A stretch of 11,236 nucleotides of DNA from Chrysochromulina parva. Taxonomy: Eukaryota; Haptophyta; Prymnesiales; Chrysochromulinaceae. The notes beneath the pieces were generated by a model. The model had not been told where the DNA came from. It made no database searches and was given only the letters and a program-made list of their open reading frames with translations. Within the stretch, counting starts at the first letter, position 1. Every line of letters starts with the position of its first letter. The stretch spans positions 1 through 11,236 of the forward strand of contig PJAB01001960.1 in NCBI GenBank assembly GCA_002887195.1, in the 5' to 3' direction. Below, piece by piece: positions 1 through 7,241 of this stretch. Position numbers and translations under genes: made by a program.

Positions 1-77
1 GCAACCGCGGGGGGACAGGGTGACCAGAGGCCATGGCGCCCTCTCGAGGCGTTACACATGATGTAGAATGCATAACC

Positions 78-94
78 GGGGCGGGCGGGGAGGG
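78..94 (+). other. G-quadruplex motif with single-base loops
   Basis: Four G runs of 4, 3, 4 and 3 bases are separated by single bases C, C and A (GGGGCGGGCGGGGAGGG). Intramolecular quadruplexes with one-base loops are known to be among the most stable. The same sequence also reads as overlapping GC boxes, so a promoter role for a gene to the left is possible. Folding is inferred, not shown. Confidence 0.6.
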
Positions 95-377
95 TAGAAC
101 AGTGCTTGCGTGTGACCGGCGTGTGGCGATGCGTGACGTTGTGCGGACGATAGTCGGCGCGTTTGTGCCGTGTGCGTTGGGCGCGCGTGCAGGACCGCCC
201 AAACCCTTCGCGGCGCGGCGCGAGGACGGGCCGTGAGAAGTACACATACTCAGTGTCGATATGTTATGTCAGATGTGTGTAACGACTGACTTCGACGCGC
301 GGCCATGATTCGAAACGATCCCCCGCGCCGGGGCCCGGGCGGGAATGAGCCGAATTCGTACCGCTACCGGTCCCGCG

Positions 378-406
378 CGCGACCGCGAAGCGCGAACGCG
401 GTCGCG
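378..406. repeat. Perfect 10-bp GC-rich inverted repeat (hairpin)
   Basis: The arms CGCGACCGCG (378-387) and CGCGGTCGCG (397-406) are exact reverse complements around the 9-base loop AAGCGCGAA. Just downstream, the 9-mer GCGGGTTTA occurs twice (415-423 and 425-433) and is flanked by CCGCGG on both sides (413-418, 434-439). No T-run follows and no gene ends here, so this is not a recognisable terminator. It could be a regulatory site, a mobile-element end remnant or chance in GC-rich DNA. Confidence 0.5.
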
Positions 407-1458
407 GAATATCCGCGGGTTTAAGCGGGTTTACCGCGGGTCGGCGCCGCGCGGCCGGGCGCGGGACGTGATCCGATTCATCTAAACGTCTAATCAAATC
501 GATATAGCCGGGGTCGTGTACAGCGCTGAGCGTGTCGAACCTAGCCTGGGATGTAGTGGAGGCTAGTGGCCCACCTTGTCCCGGTTCGCCTTCCGCCTTT
601 TCGCTTTTGGCCCGCATCGCCTTCCGTTCCACACAACATTGTCACAGCCCGAGTCACAGATCACAGTAGGGACCTAGACCGGACCGGTAATGTAGAGAGA
701 GATACAGAGATTTGTAACTGAACAAGCTACCCAACCATAACCCAGCCAATTGGCGGGACCCCCTGAATTGCGGTGGGGCGGAATTCGTAGGAGATGTTGG
801 CGTGAGAGTGTGGTACATGGGAACATGGGACGACATCGAAGCACGGGAACACGGAACATGGAAACATGCGTGGTTAATGCGTGGTCTGCTCATTGCTTGT
901 TGTGGGTGCGGAGGCTTGTCGGCTGTCTGTGATGGCTAGGTTTGTTTTCTTTCGGGGCTCCTGTGCGATTTCTTGTGTCAGTGTCGTCAGTTTCCGTTTC
1001 GCCAGGCTTAGAAGTGTCTCGTCGTACACCAGAGGTCGGTCGTGTTGATTGATGTTTCAATATGCACACACATCAGCGCCGTAGCACCGGTTGTCGCTTC
1101 TGTCGTGTTAACGTCACAGGTCACACATCACATGACACATCATCACAGATCGTTCCGACACAAAAAACTCCGCCGTCGCCTCTATCGCGCGCCGCGCCGA
1201 CACGCGACAGCTACTCTCCACACAGTGGACCCGCTCGCAGCGCTGTGCGCTGAACTTTCGAATCTCGCGCCCGTCGCCCGTCGTACGTCTGTACGTGGTA
1301 CGAGAACAACGCCATCGTGCAGAACAAGACTCTGCTGTCAGCACAGGTCGCTCATGTAGGGAAGTCATACTATACGTATTTCCCACTAGCTACGTAGTAG
1401 AAACGTAGCAGAACGCGCCAACCATCGGCGTGCATAACATCTCTAATGATATCTCGCG

Positions 1459-3060
1459 TCAGGTAAGGCCAAGAGGCATCGGCAGCGCGAGACGCTCAAT
1501 CACGCGCTTCGCCTCCTCGATTGAGATCTCTTCCAATGGCTGGCCATGCTGCAGCCGCCATGCCGTCCGCGTGTCGGCTGTCAACCTCACGCCCTCTCCC
1601 ACCCGGACGCCTGCGTCGAAGACGCTCACCTCGGTGTGGCCGTCAGCATACCGGAACATGCCGCGCCCCTGTCTCTGACCCAATTTGTACTCGCCCTCAT
1701 ACACCCCGCCGTCGGCATGCCGAAACGTGCCCCGCCCCTCCCTCTGGCCGGCAATGTACTCGCCCTCGTAGACGGCGCCATCGGCATACCTGAACGTGCC
1801 CCGCCCCTCCTCCTGGCCATCCTTGTACTCGCCCTCGTAGACGTCGCCGCTGATGAAGCGGTACGTGCCTTGCCCCTCCCTCTGCCCAGCTTTCCACTCG
1901 CCCTGAAAGGTCGCGCCATCAGCATACCGGAACGTGCCGCGACGTTCCCTCTGGCCAGCCTTGTACTGGCCATCGTAGACGGCGCCGTTTGCATGCCGGT
2001 GCGTGCCGTGGCCATCCTTTTGATCAGCCTTCCACTCGCCCTCGTAAACGCCACCGTCGGCATGCCGGAACGTGCCCCGTCCCTCAGCAAGGCCAGCCTT
2101 GTACTCGCCCTCGTAGATGTCGCCGCTGGCATATCGGTACGTGCCTTGCCCGTGCCTCTCATCAGCCTTGTACTCGCCGAAATAGACTGCGCCGCTAGCA
2201 TACCGCGTCGTGCCGCGCCCCTCCCTCTGGCCAGCAATGTACTCGCCCTCGTAGACGGCGCCGTCGGCATACCGAATCTTGCCTTGCCCCTCCTCCTGGC
2301 CAGCCTTGTACTCGCCCTCATAGACATCGCCGCTGACGAAGCGGTACGTGCCTTGCCCCTCCCTCTGCCCAGCCTTCCAGCCGCCCTCGTAAACGCCACC
2401 GTCAGCATACCGGAACGTGCCGCGCCCCTCCTTTTGATCTCTCTTGTACTGGCCCTCGTATACTGCGTTGCTGGCATAGCGATATGTACCTTGTCCCTCT
2501 CTCACACCAGACTTCCACACGCCCTCGTAGACGTCGCCACTCGCATATCGGAACACGCCCCGCCCCTCAATCTTACCGGCCTTGTACTCGCCCTCGTAGA
2601 CGGCGCCGTCGGGATACCTGTACATGTATGTGCCTGGCGGCCCTTGGCTCGAGCCAGGGATAAGGGCCTCCACCGACTGTGTCATCTGAGGTATGGGCTC
2701 GTAGGCGGTGCCATCGGCGGGGAGGGTGGCGGGTGGGTGCGATGGGGACATGCTGCCGGGGGCGATCGTTGAGTATCCTTGCGTCCATTCATCTAGGTCG
2801 ATCTCGCCGTCGCCATTGATATCCAGCCCGGCGACAATGCTGTCGATCAATTCATCCTGCACCACTTTTTTCTCCCGCAGGTAGGCTTTCATGGATGCAA
2901 TCGGGATTCGTGCAGATCCCTTGGACACGATTCTGAACGAACTCTCGGCGTCCAACAGATGTGAGCCTGGCGGCGACGTCTGCGGTGCCGCCTCCATTTG
3001 GTGCGTTTCCTCCTCATGTGTGACGGAGGTCTCTGTGACGGAGGAGGCGACGGCGGCCAT
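1459..3060 (-). CDS. EF-hand and MORN-repeat protein
   Basis: This is an intact 533-residue single-exon gene. The frame stays open four codons upstream to a GTG, but the first ATG is at 3060, which I take as the start. A Ser/Thr/Glu-rich leader is followed by one canonical EF-hand loop (DINGDGEIDLDE, residues 80-91), with acidic residues at loop positions 1, 3, 5, 9 and 12 as needed for Ca2+ (Asn at position 3). After a Pro-rich linker come 14 MORN repeats (about 148-469), each exactly 23 residues with the YxGxY/W...G.G pattern, and a decayed fifteenth copy. MORN arrays form elongated beta-sheet rods. In protists they act as lipid-binding or scaffold elements of the cell cortex, basal body and flagellum. 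A Ca2+-responsive cytoskeletal scaffold is therefore a reasonable inference. No kinase, SET or methyltransferase domain and no membrane segment is present. The partner and exact location are unknown. Confidence 0.9.
   Translation of the reverse strand: MAAVASSVTETSVTHEEETHQMEAAPQTSPPGSHLLDAESSFRIVSKGSARIPIASMKAYLREKKVVQDELIDSIVAGLDINGDGEIDLDEWTQGYSTIAPGSMSPSHPPATLPADGTAYEPIPQMTQSVEALIPGSSQGPPGTYMYRYPDGAVYEGEYKAGKIEGRGVFRYASGDVYEGVWKSGVREGQGTYRYASNAVYEGQYKRDQKEGRGTFRYADGGVYEGGWKAGQREGQGTYRFVSGDVYEGEYKAGQEEGQGKIRYADGAVYEGEYIAGQREGRGTTRYASGAVYFGEYKADERHGQGTYRYASGDIYEGEYKAGLAEGRGTFRHADGGVYEGEWKADQKDGHGTHRHANGAVYDGQYKAGQRERRGTFRYADGATFQGEWKAGQREGQGTYRFISGDVYEGEYKDGQEEGRGTFRYADGAVYEGEYIAGQREGRGTFRHADGGVYEGEYKLGQRQGRGMFRYADGHTEVSVFDAGVRVGEGVRLTADTRTAWRLQHGQPLEEISIEEAKRVIERLALPMPLGLT
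1654..2619 (-). repeat. Tandem array of 14 in-frame 69-bp MORN units
   Basis: Fourteen units of exactly 69 bp encode the MORN repeats without a single indel. A higher-order period is visible. Repeats 4-6 (2206-2412) match repeats 11-13 (1723-1929) at a distance of 483 bp, which is seven units. Only repeats 5 and 12 begin RF(V/I)SGD. Only 6 and 13 carry EYIAGQREGRGT. Only 3 and 10 have GQYK. By eye, repeats 6 and 13 share 22 of 23 residues. This implies duplication of a seven-repeat block, with divergence since. Confidence 0.85.
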
Positions 3061-3525
3061 TGCGACACCCACGGTTGTCCCGTGTCGAAAGTGGAAGGCG
3101 TCCTAGATGGACGTAAGATGGACGCGAGCGCCTCACAGACAGGTTGATTACTCCGACTCGAAGTGTTTTTGGTAGATGGACGAACATGCATGCATGAAAC
3201 GGTTTGGTTTTTATGGTGCGTCGGCTGATGCAATGTAGCATTATGACGTGACCTGAAAGCGCGCGCCCACACGCGCATGCAACTCGCGCTTTTGGACGCG
3301 GCGCCAATTTGGTGCGACTGTGACTAGTCCTACCAGCGACGCGCGCGCTGACTCTGACGCAAGCTCTGACGGCGGTCGACCGCTTTCAGAAGCGAAGTAA
3401 CGCACGCGCTTTGGGTCGCGCTAGAACCGACAACCGTCAGACCGCTGTGATCAGAAGCATGAAGCTATTAAAGGTTGTCGAGAAATAACACAATAAGTAC
3501 TCAAACCATTGCTTGCTTGAGCTGA
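3061..3525. promoter_or_regulatory. Spacer: MORN gene promoter and channel gene 3' region
   Basis: Two minus-strand genes flank this 465-bp spacer, so it should hold the 5' UTR and promoter of the MORN gene (near 3061) and the 3' UTR of the channel gene (near 3525). A fully self-complementary 12-mer, CATGCATGCATG, lies at 3185-3196. I see no clear TATA box or AATAAA signal. Short frames here end within the spacer and resemble no protein I know. Confidence 0.45.
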
Positions 3526-4434
3526 TCAGACACAGAGCTCGGCACCACAGTTCTTGCAAAACGATGCATCTGCATCGTGGCCCACGCTTTCACAGGTGGT
3601 GCACGCAAGTGTATCCACAGCCCTGAGCTCTCTGCTGAGGCCACGTGCCCGCATCGTTGTTTTTGAGCTCGGAGGCCTACCCCTCATCTGCAGATCCGCC
3701 ACCACAATGCCGGTCGGCACGGCAAGGATCGCGTACCCGAGGATCATCATGATGGATGCTATCGTCTGACCGCTGACGGTCTGCGGTGCGATGTCGCCAT
3801 ACCCCACCGTGGTCACCGTCACAATCGCCCAGTAGATCGATCGAGGGATGCTCGTGAAGCCACTGTGCGTATTATCTTCAACCACGTAGACAATAGTTCC
3901 CATGACTGTGACTATAGTCAGAATCATGTAGAGGAAGACGCCGATCTTTCGTCTTGAAGCCCAAAAGGCCGCGCGCAGCGCCTCCGCCTCATCACTCAGA
4001 CCCACGAAGTGTAGCACGCGGAAGACACGCAACAGGCGCAAGACGCGCACGAGACGCAGGTTCGTGGCGGCACCGGAGTCAGGCAACAGCATCACCACTA
4101 TCAGCGATGGCAGGACGGCGCACAAGTCCACTAGGCCAAAGAAAGAGCAGATGAAAGATGCTGGCTTCGGCCTCGCAATTGAAACCCGTACCAAATACTC
4201 GAGCGTGAAAATCGAGGTGAAGATGTTCTCCGACAGCTCAAAATATAGCTTGTACGGCCTCCTGATTTCAGGGACCGTTTCCAGCATGGTCGTGCCGATG
4301 CTCATGAGTATGCAAACAAGGAGCACGATATCGAAGGCCTGGCCAGCTGGCGTCTCGGACTCGAAGACGATGATGTATAAGTGATCGCGCAGCGATGGCG
4401 CATGCGCTGCGGCGGCGGCGGCCGTTTCCGTCAT
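3526..4434 (-). CDS. Voltage-gated K+ channel, bacterial type, with C-terminal zinc ribbon
   Basis: This is an intact 302-residue gene with an ATG start. It encodes one six-helix subunit of the voltage-gated ion channel superfamily, expected to work as a homotetramer passing K+ across a membrane. S1 is at about 33-53, S2 at 67-86 (Glu69, Glu79) and S3 at 98-117 (Asp103). S4 at 125-143 has five arginines at every third position (127, 130, 133, 136, 139), a full voltage sensor. S5 is at about 162-185. The pore helix leads into the filter TTVGYGD (208-214), the K+ signature. S6 is at 222-247. The tail ends in CxxC-x11-CxxC (Cys278, 281, 293, 296), a zinc ribbon with GHDADASFCKNCGAEL. There is no T1, cyclic-nucleotide-binding or RCK domain. 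The compact layout, the SIPRSIYWAIVT pore entry and the ribbon are, from memory, typical of bacterial ion-transporter proteins rather than animal or plant Kv channels. Bacterial origin by gene transfer is likely but not proven here. Confidence 0.93.
   Translation of the reverse strand: MTETAAAAAAHAPSLRDHLYIIVFESETPAGQAFDIVLLVCILMSIGTTMLETVPEIRRPYKLYFELSENIFTSIFTLEYLVRVSIARPKPASFICSFFGLVDLCAVLPSLIVVMLLPDSGAATNLRLVRVLRLLRVFRVLHFVGLSDEAEALRAAFWASRRKIGVFLYMILTIVTVMGTIVYVVEDNTHSGFTSIPRSIYWAIVTVTTVGYGDIAPQTVSGQTIASIMMILGYAILAVPTGIVVADLQMRGRPPSSKTTMRARGLSRELRAVDTLACTTCESVGHDADASFCKNCGAELCV
3547..3603 (-). other. Zinc-ribbon coding segment of the channel
   Basis: Residues 278-296 of the channel contain two CxxC knuckles separated by 11 residues, at the cytosolic C-terminus. 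All four cysteines are present, so metal binding should be intact. The stretch between S6 and the ribbon is basic and low in complexity, and looks like a linker. Confidence 0.8.
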
Positions 4435-4633
4435 CAGTCACGCACACGTTCCTCGGGAACCAAGCCACGGACGGAGGCGGAGCCCAACAAAATCATTGTC
4501 TTCGTGTGAACGTTAACACGACAGACGCGACAACGCGTACAAACATTACGGCGTGAACCGACGAGCTGAATTGTTGATCGTAACCCCTTCAATTTTATCA
4601 CCCGTTCACACCGTCCAAACGCGAGCTCCCTCC
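4435..4633. promoter_or_regulatory. Divergent promoter between channel and kelch-BTB genes
   Basis: The channel (minus) and kelch-BTB (plus) genes are head to head with 199 bp between their ATGs, so both promoters must lie in or overlap this spacer. An 18-bp imperfect palindrome, CGTGTGAACGTTAACACG, at 4503-4520 pairs at eight of nine positions per arm and is centred on AACGTT. It is a candidate protein-binding site. No clear TATA box is seen. Shared control is inferred from geometry only. Confidence 0.5.
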
Positions 4634-6820
4634 ATGTGTGGTCACAATCGCAGCGTCATGATTACCCCCGCCGGCTGTGTGGCTCCCGACGCTCTCAAAA
4701 CGTGCCGGAAGGTCTGGTATGAGCTCAAACTCGCAGCAGGCCAGGGTGCAGTCACACCGGCAGCACGTTGCTCGCACACGGCGACTCGCGTTGGCTGGCA
4801 GATGTACATCATCGGCGGCGGAGCGGTCGTGGAGCCGCCATCGGGCAACCGCGACTGTGTCTTCCAGCACTTTGGCGACGTGCCCATTCTGGATGTGCGC
4901 TCATGCCAGTGGACACTGGCACTGGGCTCCGCAGATTCGCCGTTCCCAGCACGGCGCGGCCACAGCGCCGCACTGCACGCGCCGTCGAGCAGCATCATTG
5001 TGTGGGGTGGCACGCGCGGTGGCACGGGCCAGCAGGGCTGCCTGGACGACACGTGGCAGCTGACGAATGTAGGCGGCGCGCCGGCAGAGCTTCGCTGGGA
5101 GCAGCCCCACACATGTGGCACGCCGCCATCGGCGCGCCGGGGCCACCGCGCCGTCGTGTGCGCGGACTTGATGCTCGTCGTGGGCGGCTATGGAGATGGG
5201 CTCCTCTTCACCCTCGAAATCGGTCGCTCGTGGTGCTGGTCGCAAGTCGAGCTCACGGGTCCAAAGCCGTGGCAGTACGCCCTCTTCGGTTGCACCATGC
5301 TGCACGGGACGCTCCTCTGCTTCGGAGGGCACGAGATGTACTTTGAAGCTGAGCTCACCGAGACCGATGTTGCCGAGGTCCAGCACTCATGGAGGGCCTT
5401 CGAGGATGGCTTCGTCCACTCCCTCCATTCGAACACTTTGCACGCTGTGGACATCTCCACCCTGTTTGTTGGCGCCAGCGCCTGCGGCGGCGGTGCAGTG
5501 GACGAGGCAGTGGAGGAGGCAGTGGAGGGTAGCGGTGCTACGTCCGCATTCGGCAGCGCCGAGTTGGGGAGCGGTAAGGGGGGGGCGAGACTTAGCCGCG
5601 GCGTCTCGCCAGCGCGCACGCTGCGCTGGCAGCAGCTGAGTGCGCACGGCACGCCCCCATGCCCTCGGTACTGCCTCGAGATGGCCGAGCTCGGGATCTC
5701 GGGTCACCAGATCGTGATCTTTGGCGGGACCGACACGGAAGGCGCGGCACTGAACGATACCTTCGTGCTGCACGTGAGCCGGCCAGCGGAGCTGCTCCAA
5801 GGCGCTCACCTTGAGTGGGAAGCCGTGACGGTGGGTCAGCCATCAAGGACGAAGGAGGACTCGACCTCGCAGGGCTCCGGCTCGCTCAACGACAAACTTG
5901 ATGCGGCTCCGGAGGCGGCTCCGGAGGAAGCTACCGGTACGGAGGCAGCTGCGGAGGCGCACGCCGCCTCGCTTGCGGCGCATGTCCCACGCGCCGCAGC
6001 CATGCCGGCCGCCCGCAATGCCATGAGCCTGGTCGCGTTCGGCTCGCGCTTTCTGCTCTTTGGCGGTGGCATCTTCGCGCGCCGCTACTATTCGGACCTA
6101 TGGTGCTTTGAGCTTCACACCGAGCCAACGCTACCGCCGCCCTCGAACTTCATCACTAAGCACCTCTCGCCGCACCTCGCTTCCCTCGTCGGCAGCGAAC
6201 GGTTTGCAGACGTAAGCTTCAGGCTCCCCGACGGCAGCTCGGTCCCCGCACACCGAGCGCTCCTCGGCTCGGGTGCGAGTGCTTACATGGCTGCGCTCCT
6301 CAGCGGTGGCTTCCGCGAGGGCCAGCTGCGGCAGCACGGTGGTGCTGCAGACGGCGCCCCGCTGGCGCTCACCCTTCCGGGCGAGGGCTGGACGCGCGAC
6401 ACCCTGCTGCTCGTGCTCCGCTTCCTCTACACTGGGGAGGTGCCAGCCGCGCTGCAAGAGCATGCCACGGACTCAGATGCACTGATGGCGCTGTTAGTGG
6501 CCGCTGACGCGATCGAGCTCGAGCCGTTACGCGCACTCTGCGAGTCGAAGCTTGCACAGGCCGTTGACGAGGCACAAGCGCTCGAGGTCCTCATACTTGC
6601 TGATGGCATGCATTGCCCGCGGCTACGCGACTTTTGCCTCGCGTACCTTCAGCAGCGCTTTGGAGCCGTGCGCCGTTGCGCCGTCGCGTTGCCGCCCAAG
6701 GACGTGCGCACGCTCAGCGGGTACGATCGCCTACCGCGCGAGCTTCTCGAGGAGGTGCACTGGGCCGTGTGCGGTCACTCGCATGGCCAGGCCGGCGACG
6801 ACTTGACCACTGGCTCGTAA
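4634..6820 (+). CDS. Kelch-repeat BTB/POZ domain protein
   Basis: The frame is open from 4553, but that codon is GTG. The first ATG is at 4634, giving 728 residues; an ATG at 4658 is an alternative. About six kelch blades are visible from double-Gly strands: near residues 45-63 (YIIGGG), 106-126 (IVWGG), 167-185 (LVVGG), 213-232 (LCFGG), 342-365 (IVIFGG) and 459-479 (LLFGGG). They suggest one beta-propeller. Two low-complexity inserts, at about 284-330 (Gly/Ala/Glu) and 403-450 (Ala/Glu), interrupt blades 4-5 and 5-6. A BTB/POZ domain follows (about 518-623), with FADVSFRLPDGSSVPAHRALL as its start and RFLYTGEVP later. A helical BACK-like tail reaches about 710. Kelch-first, BTB-last order resembles LZTR1-type and protist proteins and is opposite to animal KLHL proteins. 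Such proteins are commonly Cullin-3 substrate adaptors. That role is inferred. The target is unknown. Confidence 0.9.
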   Translation: MCGHNRSVMITPAGCVAPDALKTCRKVWYELKLAAGQGAVTPAARCSHTATRVGWQMYIIGGGAVVEPPSGNRDCVFQHFGDVPILDVRSCQWTLALGSADSPFPARRGHSAALHAPSSSIIVWGGTRGGTGQQGCLDDTWQLTNVGGAPAELRWEQPHTCGTPPSARRGHRAVVCADLMLVVGGYGDGLLFTLEIGRSWCWSQVELTGPKPWQYALFGCTMLHGTLLCFGGHEMYFEAELTETDVAEVQHSWRAFEDGFVHSLHSNTLHAVDISTLFVGASACGGGAVDEAVEEAVEGSGATSAFGSAELGSGKGGARLSRGVSPARTLRWQQLSAHGTPPCPRYCLEMAELGISGHQIVIFGGTDTEGAALNDTFVLHVSRPAELLQGAHLEWEAVTVGQPSRTKEDSTSQGSGSLNDKLDAAPEAAPEEATGTEAAAEAHAASLAAHVPRAAAMPAARNAMSLVAFGSRFLLFGGGIFARRYYSDLWCFELHTEPTLPPPSNFITKHLSPHLASLVGSERFADVSFRLPDGSSVPAHRALLGSGASAYMAALLSGGFREGQLRQHGGAADGAPLALTLPGEGWTRDTLLLVLRFLYTGEVPAALQEHATDSDALMALLVAADAIELEPLRALCESKLAQAVDEAQALEVLILADGMHCPRLRDFCLAYLQQRFGAVRRCAVALPPKDVRTLSGYDRLPRELLEEVHWAVCGHSHGQAGDDLTTGS
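5504..5527 (+). repeat. Two exact 12-bp tandem units inside the kelch-BTB gene
   Basis: The unit GAGGCAGTGGAG occurs twice head to tail in the acidic insert between kelch blades 4 and 5. A second 12-bp duplication (GCGGCTCCGGAG) occurs near 5902-5925 in the insert between blades 5 and 6. Both keep the frame. They suggest the propeller loops grow by in-frame slippage. Confidence 0.7.
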
Positions 6821-7241
6821 CCCTTGGAGGAGGTGCTGGGAAAGAAAACGCGTCTCCGCGACGATGCGCTTCAGAAGTGCTCATTGAGTCGAGACGGGCC
6901 GTCGAGCTGGAGCTCTTCTGGAGATGAGCCCGAGTTGACATTAACAGCTCGGTGTACGTACGGACAGAAGTTATGACGGTACCGCGAAACTAACAGCTAA
7001 GAAACCATTTATGATTTAAGAAACGGCTAAGAAACCAAAGGTACTGCATGCCGTGCCTCGAACACGTGTACGAGTATGGTACTTATATGGTACGCGGGCA
7101 TGTCCGCGGGGGTAGCCCGTGGCCCGGTAACCCGACCGCGATCGTATACGAGCCGAGCGGAGTAAATGTAAAAGACGAGCGGTTAACTGACTCGCCAACG
7201 CCAAACTCGACTTCAAGCTAGGTCTACTCTCTACTCGCTCT
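6821..7241. other. Convergent 3' spacer
   Basis: The kelch-BTB gene (plus) and the repeat-protein gene (minus) end toward each other, so this 421-bp spacer should hold both 3' UTRs and polyadenylation sites. The 12-mer GCTAAGAAACCA occurs at 6996-7007 and 7026-7037, with a third TAAGAAAC core at 7017-7024. The DNA from about 6955 to 7050 is AT-richer than its flanks. No AATAAA is evident, though TGTAAA near 7160 could be read as a polyadenylation-like signal. I see no gene here. Confidence 0.45.

Larger units (their letters stand above)
1..1458. other. Gene-poor left flank with no supportable gene
   Basis: No recognisable protein or RNA gene lies here. The open frames are short, overlap one another and often lack ATG starts. 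A plus-strand frame at 33-236 would give 67 unrecognised residues. A minus-strand frame ending at 264 would start at an ATG at 617 and give about 117 Arg/Pro-rich residues without a recognisable domain. Local structures include a G-quadruplex motif (78-94), a GC hairpin (378-406), a run of degenerate catggga-like units (about 815-867), and a TCACA-rich stretch (about 1113-1150). The part nearest 1458 should hold the 3' UTR of the minus-strand MORN gene. The rest could be promoter or UTR of a gene off the left edge. A divergent or intron-containing gene cannot be excluded by eye. Confidence 0.6.

Noticed and set aside
33..236. 67-codon plus-strand frame near the left edge
   Set aside because: It has an ATG and a stop, but no homology I recognise, and open frames of this length are common in GC-rich DNA.
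264..617. 117-codon minus-strand frame in the left flank
   Set aside because: The full open frame begins at GTG. From the ATG at 617 the product is Arg/Pro-rich with no recognisable domain and it crosses the GC hairpin. Not enough to call a gene.
1626..2477. 283-codon minus-strand frame within the MORN gene
   Set aside because: Same repeat effect in another frame. The product is an Arg/Ala/Ser/Thr repeat with no domain, while the MORN frame has clear family residues.
1654..2619. Regular repeats read as a CRISPR array
   Set aside because: Units are contiguous 69-bp coding repeats with no distinct spacers, and translate to MORN motifs.
1546..2772. 408-codon plus-strand frame opposite the MORN array
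   Set aside because: It is an antisense shadow. A frame without a stop in one 69-bp unit stays open in all of them. Its Leu/Ala/Val-rich product is a mirror of the repeats, not a membrane protein.
1104..4520. 11-mer CGTGTTAACGT shared, in opposite orientation, by two spacers (1104-1114 and 4510-4520)
   Set aside because: In a window this long, many chance pairs of identical 11-mers are expected across both strands, so two copies are not evidence of a shared site.
4553..4633. 27-codon N-terminal extension of the kelch-BTB gene
   Set aside because: It would need a GTG start, unlikely in a nuclear gene, and adds nothing conserved. The first ATG is at 4634.
4901..5386. Long minus-strand frames opposite the kelch-BTB gene
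   Set aside because: They are GC-driven antisense shadows of a gene with clear kelch and BTB motifs.
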